Source: Entomohabitans teleogrylli (GTDB taxonomy: Bacteria; Pseudomonadota; Gammaproteobacteria; Enterobacterales; Enterobacteriaceae). From it: a stretch of DNA of 35,583 nt. The notes under the pieces were generated by a model. That model saw only the letters and a program-made list of their open reading frames with translations, was not told the DNA's origin and did no database searches. Positions 29,601 to 35,583 of the stretch are shown piece after piece (within the stretch, counting starts at the first letter, position 1; every line of letters begins with the position of its first letter). The position numbers and the translations under genes were made by a program. Location of the stretch: NCBI RefSeq assembly GCF_001484765.1, contig NZ_LLXO01000041.1:1-35583 (forward strand). The letters run 5' to 3'.

Positions 29601-31721
29601 AAAACCACACAGCTGAAAAGCGTACTGGCGGCACTGGAGACACTGCCGGACGGACAGCGTCCTGAGGTCGTGGGGCTGGCGCCGACACACCGGGCAGTAG
29701 GTGAAATGGCGTCTGTCGGTGTGAAGGCGCAGACAGTGGCCAGCTTCCTGATGGAAACTGAACGGCGGCTGCAGGCCGGAGATATACCGGATTTCAGTCA
29801 GACCGTGTTTATCGTGGATGAGGCCTCTATGGTGGGGAACCGCGATACAGCCGACGCCATGAGCCAGATAGTCGCCGGAGGTGGACGCGCAGTGCTGAGC
29901 GGTGACCGCGATCAGCTGCTGTCGGTAGACAGCGGGGCACCGTTTGCCCTGATGCAGCGCCGCAGTGCGCTGGATACGGCCATTATGCAGGATATTGTCC
30001 GTCAGTCGCCGGCACTGCGACCGGCCATATACAGCATGATTGAGCGTCAGGTACCCGAAGCACTGAACGTTATCCGCAGTGTTACGCCGGACACCGTTGA
30101 GCGTTTGAGTGGGATGAAGGCGCCGGTATCGTCGGTGATGGAATTTGTACAGACGCGTAAGGAACGGGCAGAACAGGGGGATAAGGTCATCCAGGCCATC
30201 GTCGAAGACTTTACCGGTCGCACGACAGAGGCACGGGCCCGTACACTTATTGTTGCCCAGATGAACAATGACAAGAATGCCATCAATGCCCGTATCCATG
30301 AGCGCCTGCAGGCACAGGGAGAGCTGGGGCGTCAGGTCACGATTTCTGTTCTGGATCGGGTTAAAACCCATGGAGACCACCTGAAGTCCGTTTCGGGAAT
30401 GGCAAAACATAGTGGAAAGGTTGTTCTTATCAATAACGACTATTACACCCTCCGTACGGGTGCCAGGAGCTGGGGTGGGGGATATGTCACGCTGGTTGAT
30501 GATACTGGCCAGTACCATCCCTTCAGCGCGTTTGAGAGCAGCCTGCGTGATGTCGCCATATTTGAACCCCGGGAAATAGCTGTTTCTGTCGGAGAGAAAA
30601 TCAGTTTTTCCCGCTCTGACAAGGAACGGGGGCGTGAAGCCAACAGGACCTGGACGGTGGAGGCTATCACTCCGGAGGGGGAAATTCATATCGCCCGGAG
30701 AGATGAGCGTCGGGTACTGAAACCCGGGGAAGAGATGGCCGACAGACACATCGATTACGGCTATGCCGGCACGGCGCATAAAGCCCAGGGGGCCAGTGAG
30801 GACTATGTGATTGCCCTGGCTGGTGTGGAAGGTGGTCGCCGGTTTCTGGCCTCTCACCGGGATGCTTATGTGGCACTGTCCCGTGTCAAAGCGCATGTGC
30901 AGGTCTATTCCGACAATCTGGACAAGTGGACCGCGAGCGTTACTGCCGGCAACGAGCGTCTTACAGCGCACGATATTTTACGTAAGGACGATGATCGCCA
31001 GGCTGACGTTGCGCGGGCCGTCTGGGAGAGAGGGAAACCTCTCTCGGACAGTGCGCTGGGCAGGGCATTGCTGAAAGAGCAGGGTATGGAAGGCAGTGAA
31101 GCCCGGTTTATCAGCGGTAGCCGGAAATACCCGGCACCGCATGTGGCCTGGCCTGTCTGGGATGATCATGGTCATCAGCGGGCCGTGGGGCTCAGTGAAC
31201 TCCGGCTCAGTGATGATGGCCGACTGGAGGGGCCAGCCGACACTTTGCGCCATCTGGGCAGTGAAGAAGCGGTAAATGTGTTGTATCGATCGAGTCAGAA
31301 CGGTGAAACGATGGTGGTACAGACGCTGCAGGAGGCCAGGGAACTGGCAGCGGATAATCAGGAAACCGGGATCATCATCCGTGCGGATGGGGCGCCCGCA
31401 GAGTGGCTGTCCCGCCGAATCAGTGGCGGTGATGTGAAAGCGGATGCCGACCCCCTGAGCCTGAAAACCCCGGAAGAGCAGAGGCTGGAAAAAGCACTGG
31501 ATAATGAAGTCAGTCAGCATCGTAATCCGTCTGAAGAAAGCCGCGCTGATGATGCGGAACGGCAGGTGGCAGAGCAGCTTCATCGCGAAGAAGTGGCTGA
31601 AAAAACGGTTTCCAGACAGCAGGAAAGCCATGAAGCAGCCAGGGAACAAAAGTCAGATCCAGTCGGGCAGTTACGTCAGAACGAACGGGAACTGGTGAAG
31701 GAGAAAACCCTGGCGGGGTAA
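26664..31721 (+). CDS. traI: Conjugative relaxase/helicase TraI (MOBF type)
   Basis: The 1685-residue protein (F: 1756) nicks oriT and unwinds plasmid DNA. The relaxase domain has the tyrosine cluster Y14, Y15, Y21, Y22 (GYYTDKDNYY), RPGYDLTFSAPKSVSIL, and the metal-binding histidines H144, H155, H157 (FNHDTSRELDPQLHTH). Two RecD-like modules follow: an inactive one at about 400-830 and the active helicase with Walker A GYAGVGKT (974-981), VFIVDEASMVGN (D1052/E1053), GDRDQLLSVDSG and TAHKAQGASEDYVIAL. The C-terminal region (about 1460-1685) is the pilot-protein and signal domain, ending in a charged helix. It starts at the traD stop (TAATG). No damage is seen. Confidence 0.96.
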   Translation: MLSIGSVAAGAAGYYTDKDNYYFLGNMESLWMGEGAKTLGLEGGVSERDFSEALAGRLPGDISLERMTGGKNTHRPGYDLTFSAPKSVSILAVVGGDEAILDAHKRAVGVVASEIEKMITTRVMEDGHSSLALTGKMLAAAFNHDTSRELDPQLHTHLIVLNATELEGKWRTLSSDTRNKAGFIETVYSLQVALGKIYRHELRQSVESMGYITVETGKNGLWEIEGMPVAPFSQRSQQIREAVGDSASLKSRDVAALDTRRGKERNPDKDELLTDWYARLDKAGFDMGRFRQAAHERAAQGRTEHSVSPVSGAEIGNAVGLAIAGLSEQRTRFTYSEVLSASLSLLSVQKGTPEQVREAIDSAIGDQRLIPLDREKGTFTSSLHLLNELSAQQLADRMLSENKVVAARHGPVSADNRLASLASNPLPLAVVSSRGGSQVMQANILDAAGIAQSRGSTFTVLATDRVGERWLKEHPLMANHVVNVRDLQEEHLTTDSTLIISQAEKLSVKDAVTVLSYARERNVQVLLMDGAGRTGTGNTLQTLEDAGVSRISPAREARIAVEVHSVADKRQRYEALAQDFAAFRKQGERVLAQVSGEREQRALTRDIRQVLQAQGLLGEKSVTISSLIPQWLDSKSRRQTDSYREGMVLEQSGEHGRAGNRYTITRVSAATRTLTLQDAQGVTQAVKLSQMDSQWRLYRQEAITVAEGESLTLLARHDGFKARDSVTVLKVTDRALTVEHNGKRHRLATAEGIKATYGYVTAPGSRQENSGLVLAAVAGRDTSAAMLSTLARGGDQLKLYTPLSLSDAEVKLAKSPLYRPVLSQVNPQRGALPEALDAARDSLMTVEEKSVRQAIAVTQGSEVVFSRLDVMASALPMHPSLTRESVDQELNRQIQQGELIPVPGMKGQVQQQYVTATTLETETRILRMVAEGKNTQSPLMADVDPGIFSGLTEGQQASGRLILENTDRFIGIQGYAGVGKTTQLKSVLAALETLPDGQRPEVVGLAPTHRAVGEMASVGVKAQTVASFLMETERRLQAGDIPDFSQTVFIVDEASMVGNRDTADAMSQIVAGGGRAVLSGDRDQLLSVDSGAPFALMQRRSALDTAIMQDIVRQSPALRPAIYSMIERQVPEALNVIRSVTPDTVERLSGMKAPVSSVMEFVQTRKERAEQGDKVIQAIVEDFTGRTTEARARTLIVAQMNNDKNAINARIHERLQAQGELGRQVTISVLDRVKTHGDHLKSVSGMAKHSGKVVLINNDYYTLRTGARSWGGGYVTLVDDTGQYHPFSAFESSLRDVAIFEPREIAVSVGEKISFSRSDKERGREANRTWTVEAITPEGEIHIARRDERRVLKPGEEMADRHIDYGYAGTAHKAQGASEDYVIALAGVEGGRRFLASHRDAYVALSRVKAHVQVYSDNLDKWTASVTAGNERLTAHDILRKDDDRQADVARAVWERGKPLSDSALGRALLKEQGMEGSEARFISGSRKYPAPHVAWPVWDDHGHQRAVGLSELRLSDDGRLEGPADTLRHLGSEEAVNVLYRSSQNGETMVVQTLQEARELAADNQETGIIIRADGAPAEWLSRRISGGDVKADADPLSLKTPEEQRLEKALDNEVSQHRNPSEESRADDAERQVAEQLHREEVAEKTVSRQQESHEAAREQKSDPVGQLRQNERELVKEKTLAG

Positions 31722-31884
31722 ACGAACCCCTGCCGCTTTTCTTCAGGGTGTTCGGTGCTCGCCAGGCTGCGCTCCGCCTCAACCTGAATAACACCGACAG
31801 TTCCGGACAGAAACACACGACCCGGGCCGGCATTGTTCGCCGGCATCGATACCACTCTGTCTCTCCTGACCGACAGGATGCCCT

Positions 31885-32604
31885 GTGAATAACCGTAAAC
31901 AAGATATGATGGCATTTGTGCCAGTGTCGCCCGCAGGGCTCGACTGGCTGAAGATAATTGCGTTACTGGCCATGGTGGCCGATCACGTCAGTAAGGTGTT
32001 CGGCCCTGGCATACCTGAATTACAGCTGGCAGGGAGAATGGCATTCCCTCTGTTTGCGTTTGTCTGGGGATGCAATATCAACCGTCACCCGGTTCGCCAG
32101 TCTGCGCTTAATCGCATGTGGTTTTATGCTGTGTTGTGCCAGCCACCCTACTGGTTTGCTTTTGAAAGCGTGGGGTACCCCTGGTTTAATCTGAATATTC
32201 TGTTTGCGTTTGGTGTTGCCGGGCAGGTACTGAAAGCGGCGGATGACACCTCCAGGCAAAACCTGCTTTCAGCATTACTGGCGTTGTCATTGTTGCCTTT
32301 TTTATCAACCAGCTATGAGGTGCGTGGATTACTGCTGTTACTGGCCAGCGCTGCGTTGTTTCGGGTGGCTGCGTCAGAAAATGCACGATTATTCATTGTT
32401 CTGTGGTGTTGCGTGGCGTATGTGCTGAACCATAGTGCAGGTGCCATTTATGCCCTGTCGGGGAGTATACTTTCAGTTGTAACTGTTGCTGCGGTTCAGA
32501 AACTGACCTGTGCGGGAAACAAACGTCTATTATCGGGCTGGTTTTTCGTGACCGGGTATTCAGCGCATCTTTTCATCATTGGTTTGTTTGCTACCGGGCT
32601 CTGA
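31885..32604 (+). CDS. traX: Pilin N-acetyltransferase TraX
   Basis: The 239-residue polytopic inner-membrane protein (F: 248) has the TraX features GLDWLKIIALLAMVADHVSK, LAGRMAFPLFAFVWGCNINR, NRMWFYAVL, GYPWFNLNILFAFGVAGQVL and a C-terminal HLFIIGLFATGL. TraX acetylates the pilin N-terminus in F. Start is GTG at 31885 with AGGA seven bases upstream; the next ATG (31906) has no site. It lies 163 bp after traI in a gap without other genes and is followed 15 bp later by finO. Confidence 0.93.
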   Translation: MNNRKQDMMAFVPVSPAGLDWLKIIALLAMVADHVSKVFGPGIPELQLAGRMAFPLFAFVWGCNINRHPVRQSALNRMWFYAVLCQPPYWFAFESVGYPWFNLNILFAFGVAGQVLKAADDTSRQNLLSALLALSLLPFLSTSYEVRGLLLLLASAALFRVAASENARLFIVLWCCVAYVLNHSAGAIYALSGSILSVVTVAAVQKLTCAGNKRLLSGWFFVTGYSAHLFIIGLFATGL

Positions 32605-32619
32605 AAAAGGATTGTCACA

Positions 32620-33195
32620 GTGAGTAATGAACGCCCCGTCTTGTCCCTGAAGCGAAAGCCTGAGGAGGCCTCTGGCAATAAATCCTCACCGGTACCCGCG
32701 GGCAGGAAAAAAATTGTTGTTACAAAGCCTTCAGCCAGCAAGCTCTACAGGGATAAGCGGGATGCCCGGGAGCAGAATGCTACCACTGTCCAGTGTGACG
32801 TAACGCCTGCGCCGGGCACTATTGTTCCGTCTCCTGGGATGCATGGCCGTTCTCCACGCCTGATGTCACAGGAAGACGCAATTGCCATCATCAGGACCCA
32901 CTGGCCAGCACTGATTGACCCTGAACATCACGGCTGTCGTCTGATGAAGATCGGTATTTTGAGTGATATGTACAGGGATGTGGAAACCCGAAAACTGAAT
33001 TTATCCCGTAAAGTACTACGGCGTTGCCTGAAAACCATCACCCGTACTGAAAATTACCTCCAGTTATCCATGCCAGGCGCTTTTCGTTACGGTACTGACG
33101 GGCAGGTTGCCGGGCAGGTAACACAAGAGGAGCACCAGTTCTGCCAGTTACGTCTTCATGAAAAGCGTACTTCTTCAGATATTGAGTATCCGTAG
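32620..33195 (+). CDS. finO: RNA chaperone FinO (fertility inhibition)
   Basis: The 191-residue protein (F: 186) has the basic flexible N-terminus (NERPVLSLKRKPEE..., F: KRPVLTLKRKTEG) and a ProQ/FinO domain from about 85: EDAIAIIRTHWPALID, LMKIGILSDMYRDVETRKLN, LSRKVLRRCLKTITRTENYL and GAFRYGTDGQVAGQVTQEEH. It binds FinP and traJ mRNA, protects FinP from decay and promotes duplex formation. A FinP-like RNA is predicted opposite the traJ leader. The protein appears intact, so transfer is probably repressed, unlike F itself where IS3 interrupts finO. Start is GTG with AAGGA upstream. Confidence 0.93.
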   Translation: MSNERPVLSLKRKPEEASGNKSSPVPAGRKKIVVTKPSASKLYRDKRDAREQNATTVQCDVTPAPGTIVPSPGMHGRSPRLMSQEDAIAIIRTHWPALIDPEHHGCRLMKIGILSDMYRDVETRKLNLSRKVLRRCLKTITRTENYLQLSMPGAFRYGTDGQVAGQVTQEEHQFCQLRLHEKRTSSDIEYP

Positions 33196-33476
33196 CCTGG
33201 CATAAGAAAAGAGTAAAAGGCGTTCAGACAAGCACCGGGTAACGTTGTCGTACCTGTTGTTGCAGCTCTCAGCGCTGAAGATTTCCGCAATACCTTCTCG
33301 CTATCAGGCGTGCTACTGAGGCACCGCTAAACCAACGCTATTAGCCCTGTTGACATATCAGGAGCACCATACTGCGGAGTTTCTCCGCGGTATAAGTCTG
33401 TACGCACATATCATTTCACCGGCGGGCCACGCCACAAGTGGCAGGGAGCTGATACGTCACATCATTGACGCATCAG
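33196..33476 (+). other. finO-copA gap: repA promoter region, no copB
   Basis: In R1/R100 this interval carries copB (repA2); here no such frame exists. TTGACA at 33350-33355 is a good -35 but a matching -10 is not clear. A strong hairpin lies at 33369-33393 (separate entry). A second one, CTGAT(A)CGTCA/TGACG(C)ATCAG, occurs at about 33449-33476, just before the copA end. The repA transcript probably starts within this stretch. Confidence 0.45.
33369..33393. terminator. Strong 11-bp hairpin upstream of the replication leader
   Basis: ATACTGCGGAG (33369-33379) pairs with CTCCGCGGTAT (33383-33393) around a TTT loop, with one T-G wobble. No T run follows on either strand, so termination is uncertain. 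It may end finO transcription, shape the repA message, or be a protein-binding site. Confidence 0.4.
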
Positions 33477-33569
33477 AAAAAGAAAACCCCGAAAATCTCC
33501 CCTAAGTTTCGCGACAAGAAAAGAGATTAACGGGGTTCACGACAGTACCTGTGGATAGGTTGTATCCAC
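33477..33569 (-). ncRNA. copA: CopA-like antisense RNA controlling repA
   Basis: The predicted RNA is about 92 nt, like R1 CopA. Main stem: AACCCCG (33485-33491) with CGGGGTT (33531-33537), and AATCTC (33494-33499) with GAGATT (33523-33528); the loop carries GTTTCGCG on the + strand, comparable to R1's TTTGGCG loop used for kissing contact. 5' stem: GTGGATA-GGTTG-TATCCAC (33551-33569). The minus strand ends CGGGGTTTTCTTTTT, a good terminator. By analogy it binds the repA leader and blocks translation of the leader peptide at 33586, hence repA. Exact ends are estimates. Confidence 0.85.
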
Positions 33570-33574
33570 TGGTG

Positions 33575-33603
33575 AGGATAGAATTATGACCACAATAATT
33601 CAA
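33575..33603 (-). promoter_or_regulatory. Promoter of the CopA-like RNA
   Basis: On the minus strand, -35 TTGAAT (33598-33603) and -10 TATCCT (33575-33580) are separated by 17 bp, predicting a start near 33568-33570, just before the 5' hairpin. An alternative -10 is CATAAT at about 33584-33589. Confidence 0.55.
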
Positions 33604-33642
33604 CCTGTTTTGAACAACATAAGTGCAGGATTGTGTGACTGA
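33586..33642 (+). CDS. RepA leader peptide (Tap/RepL-like)
   Basis: An 18-residue peptide, MTTIIQPVLNNISAGLCD, with ribosome binding site GAGGA eight bases upstream, ends 10 bp before repA. The end NISAGLCD resembles the end of the IncFII leader peptide Tap (ISAG.xD before the stop). In R1, translation of this leader is required to open the repA ribosome binding site, and CopA blocks it. Position, size and C-terminus all agree, so the control scheme is very probably the same. Confidence 0.8.
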   Translation: MTTIIQPVLNNISAGLCD

Positions 33643-33652
33643 GCGCATTTCT

Positions 33653-34522
33653 ATGGACAAACGCCATCGGGGTACGCATTCCACGACCTGCAAATGCCTG
33701 AACCCTGTCTACGTACGACCGTCGCACTATAAGCCGCTCAGTAAGGAACACGGCCGGGCGCTGCGTAATCTGATGGTCAGGGATAAAACCACCGGTGAAT
33801 GGGTTATCCGGCGCCGGGTATCTGCCGATCCGCTGTTTACATTTCTGCGGCCGCTGAGTGGTCGTAAACGTGCCTTCCGGGAAGTGCGGCGTCGTTTGCT
33901 GGATGCACTGTTTGTGTTGTTAATTAATAAGGTGGACCTGGCGACGGGTATTGTCACTGTAAACATCAGCAGGCTGGCTGCGGACCTGAGTCCGCGTGAT
34001 GAGCAGGGGAATATCCTTCATGAACAGGCAGTCACTGTTTCCCGGATCTCACGCCTGATTAATGAACTGGCACGATTTGGGGTTATTAGTGTGCCAGAAG
34101 GGGAGTGGGACTCTGTGAACGGGTGTCGATTTCCCATACATGTCATCATTACCGAGACAGGCTGGCGCCTGACCGGCATTGACCTGAACAAACTTCGGTC
34201 CGAGCAGGAAGAGCGGCTTCGGGCGATTTCTGAGGGAATTCTCCAGCCAGGTGAGACCCTGTCTGTTCGGGCTGCCCGACGGCGCTGGTATGATAATATG
34301 CGTCACCAGACCATCCTCAGCCGGCGTACGCGGGCGATTGCACAGAAACAGCGCCAGCGGCTGGTCGCTCTGCCCTTCGATGAACGTAAACGCCAGGTCG
34401 CAGAAGATCTATGTAAACATCTGGGTAAACACACTCTGACTCTCCAGCAGTTCGAAAAAATGGTCTGGCAACAGCTCTACCAGCTCGAACTGGTAAATCT
34501 CACACCTCCAGCTCACCATTAG
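33653..34522 (+). CDS. repA: IncFII-family replication initiator RepA
   Basis: The 289-residue protein (R1 RepA: 285) belongs to the RepA_IncFII family: FREVRRRLLDALFVLLINKV, VNISRLAADLSP, VTVSRISRLINELARFGVIS, and the segment SVNGCRFPIHVIITETGWRL parallel the R1 pattern (RRRAIDALLQGL, SITRATRALTFLSELGLI, LIGCYIPTDI). The N-terminal 45 residues and the C-terminal basic region differ strongly, so incompatibility with known IncFII plasmids is uncertain. ATG at 33653 is chosen because it follows the leader peptide directly; it lacks a strong ribosome binding site, as expected for coupling. RepA should act at the adjacent downstream origin. Confidence 0.88.
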   Translation: MDKRHRGTHSTTCKCLNPVYVRPSHYKPLSKEHGRALRNLMVRDKTTGEWVIRRRVSADPLFTFLRPLSGRKRAFREVRRRLLDALFVLLINKVDLATGIVTVNISRLAADLSPRDEQGNILHEQAVTVSRISRLINELARFGVISVPEGEWDSVNGCRFPIHVIITETGWRLTGIDLNKLRSEQEERLRAISEGILQPGETLSVRAARRRWYDNMRHQTILSRRTRAIAQKQRQRLVALPFDERKRQVAEDLCKHLGKHTLTLQQFEKMVWQQLYQLELVNLTPPAHH

Positions 34523-34870
34523 CGACCATTCTCATGTATCCGCCCGCCAGCGGAGGCTCTCCCACGTCCAGGCCATCTTTCAGGCTCATTGTCCCCTAAA
34601 TCATCTCAGTGTTATCGCGTTAACCCCACGCTATTGAGGCAGCGGATCTTCTGCCATACCGATTATCCACTGTTATCTGCAAACAAGAACAACGGCTTAT
34701 CCGCAATCAGCTTCTCGTTATCTGCAATATATTCAGGCTTCGCCTTATACAGATATTCATAAAAATCCTTTTTATTCATGGGATAAGTTCTGTGGAAAAC
34801 GGGGACAGAAGGGCAGGGAGGTACAGAATTAGCATGAATATTTTTAGTTACAACATACAAATATTTAGAA
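34523..34870. other. Probable replication origin (oriR) with DnaA-like box array
   Basis: In IncFII plasmids the origin lies directly downstream of repA. Here four related 8-mers, TTATC(C/T)(A/G)C, start at 34663, 34673, 34697 and 34718, the first being TTATCCACT, one mismatch from a DnaA box. On the minus strand TTTTCCACA (34791-34799) and TTATCC (34781-34786) follow. An AT-rich stretch starts at about 34830. A 38-codon frame on the minus strand (start about 34777, MNKKDFYEYLYKAKPEYIAD...) runs through the repeats, which then encode recurring ADN/ADK motifs; it has no clear ribosome binding site. Confidence 0.6.
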
Positions 34871-35424
34871 GAAAACCCGGAGCCCGTCTTAACTATTGTG
34901 CCCCTCTCAGACCACTAAAAGCCGCCCCGCTCCGGGCCAAAGGCCCGGAACAGAGCAACTTTATACTGGATGTTGTAATTAAATTAGATTGCAACTATGA
35001 AAAATATCGCTGCAAGTTTTTCATACACGTTCGTAAGCGGCCCTTTCGGCCCGCTAACGCGGAGATACGCCCCGACTACGGCTACGCCTTGTCGTGACCA
35101 CTCCGACCACGCACAGCAGCACCTGAGTTACTTTAAACTGGAATAAGCTTAGCAGTATGAAAGGTTGATTGATTAAACCTATCAGACCTGTAACCGGCTG
35201 AGCCGGGTTCCGGCGCCAGTCACTCACTGAACCATATTGAACATCAGCTGGCGCCTCTATGCCGCCTTGCGGCATCACAAAGCAGGCTCGCACAGCTCAT
35301 ACGAGCTAATTATTTCTGTCAGAAATGGCTCGTGAAAGTACATGATACATCAACACCAGACGAGGCCGTTGATGTGCTGGGTATGCGTCAGGCTCATATC
35401 ATTACAATTTATCCGGTGCGCCGT
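34871..35424. other. RepFIIA-type downstream region with hairpins and weak small frames
   Basis: A strong hairpin TCCGGGCC-AAA-GGCCCGGA lies at 34931-34949. A second GC-rich inverted repeat, AGCGG/CCGCT, is at 35036-35055. A 49-codon frame, 34997-35146 (+, starting MKNIAASFSYTFVSGPFGPL), sits where RepA4-like frames occur in IncFII plasmids but lacks a ribosome binding site. Another frame is open without a start from 35194 to the TAA at 35470-35472 and runs into the IS200/IS605-like end. An inverted repeat CATCAAC/GTTGATG is at 35347-35373. I cannot support a gene with confidence. Confidence 0.35.
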
Positions 35425-35513
35425 AAAACCCCGTCCTTCAGGGCGGGGAATAAGGCGCGGTTTTCCACCTAACCAGGTCTTTGCTGTTGTTCAATGTATT
35501 GGCGGATGACGGA
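35425..35513 (-). mobile_element. IS200/IS605-family end with 3' tip of tnpA
   Basis: On the minus strand the sequence encodes VIRQYIEQQQRPG then stop (35469-35510), the typical C-terminus of a Y1 transposase of the IS200/IS605 family. It is followed by a subterminal hairpin CCCCGTCCT/AGGGCGGGG (35429-35448), characteristic of the ends recognised by that enzyme. Only about a dozen codons of tnpA are present before the sequence changes to IS66 tnpC, so this is a truncated copy or a junction. Confidence 0.7.
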
Positions 35514-35514
35514 T

Positions 35515-35583
35515 ATGGGCGAAGATGCAGCCGAACAGCTGGAGCTGATGCGCAGCGCCTTCCGGGTTATCCGCACGGTGCGG
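35515..35583 (+). pseudogene. tnpC: IS66-family TnpC internal fragment, runs off the window
   Basis: The frame GEDAAEQLELMRSAFRVIR matches the region before the zinc-binding motif of IS66 TnpC (GED.aEQLE......fkVI.t.R). It begins abruptly at the IS200/IS605 junction, so the first part of TnpC is missing, and it continues past the window edge. It could be intact further on, or be the N-terminal complement of another broken copy. The orientation is the same as the remnant at 510-1170. Confidence 0.7.

Noticed and set aside
29535..30971. 478-codon minus-strand open frame
   Set aside because: It lies wholly inside the traI helicase domain, which has intact motifs; it is a codon-bias shadow.
31750..31775. 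GGGTGTTCGGTGCT between traI and traX as an oriT-like motif
   Set aside because: Two extra bases split the nick core, no inverted repeat lies beside it, and the strand is opposite to that expected.
33355..33395. F-like nick motif on the minus strand (hairpin GCGGAG/CTCCGC followed by AGTATGGTGCTCC)
   Set aside because: It resembles GTGTGGTGC preceded by an inverted repeat, but the spacing is shorter than in F and the orientation would send the tra genes in first. It lies in the replication control region, so chance resemblance is more likely.
34792..35097. 101-codon plus-strand frame downstream of repA
   Set aside because: It begins within the DnaA-like box region, crosses strong hairpins and has no ribosome binding site or protein-like composition.
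1..35583. CRISPR arrays, tRNA and rRNA genes, riboswitches
   Set aside because: No evenly spaced direct repeats with unique spacers, no cloverleaf with tRNA-like loops and no rRNA-like sequence were seen in the intergenic stretches.

Overview
The window is the conjugation and replication core of an F-type (IncF-like) plasmid from an enterobacterium (order Enterobacterales). The evidence is an almost complete F-type tra operon on the + strand in canonical order (traJ-Y-A-L-E-K-B-V-C-trbI-W-U-trbC-N-F-trbB-H-G-[S]-D-I-X-finO), followed by an IncFII/RepFIIA-type replicon with a CopA-like antisense RNA, a leader peptide and RepA. I cannot name the host species from sequence alone. The RepA and Tra proteins are clearly diverged from the classical F, R1 and R100 versions.

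Layout: 1-1201 is an eroded IS66-family transposase remnant ending at a recognisable terminal repeat. 1358-2232 holds a divergent XRE-repressor/Ner-like pair with two palindromic operators. 2447-2758 (- strand) encodes a small exported cysteine-containing protein. 2837-3288 is AT-rich, gene-free and full of inverted repeats, and is the best place for oriT, although no nick site was recognised and no traM was found. 3355-4098 is traJ, with a FinP-like antisense RNA predicted over its leader. Two separate single-domain traY genes follow, then an uninterrupted pilus and mating-pair-stabilisation operon. Between traF and trbB the operon carries a toxin/antitoxin cargo island (17210-18710): an orphan CcdA-like antitoxin and an excisionase-type antitoxin with a PIN toxin. 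traG's 3' part and a small membrane-protein gene (traS position) are AT-rich and look exchanged; traT is absent. traD, traI, traX and finO close the operon. 33369-34870 is the replication region. The right edge contains an IS200/IS605-family end and the middle of another IS66 tnpC running off the window.

How the parts work together: TraJ activates the operon and FinP/FinO restrain TraJ. The TraY proteins are expected to act at oriT and the operon promoter. TraA is processed and modified (TraX), then assembled by TraL/E/K/B/V/C/W/U/F/H, TrbB/C/I and the TraG N-terminus. TraN and the TraG C-terminus stabilise mating pairs, the TraS-like protein should exclude redundant transfer, and TraD (coupling ATPase) hands TraI-bound DNA to the pore. 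RepA is limited post-transcriptionally by CopA acting on a translated leader. Missing relative to F: traM, traP, trbA/D/E/F/G/J, traT, a full-length traR and copB.
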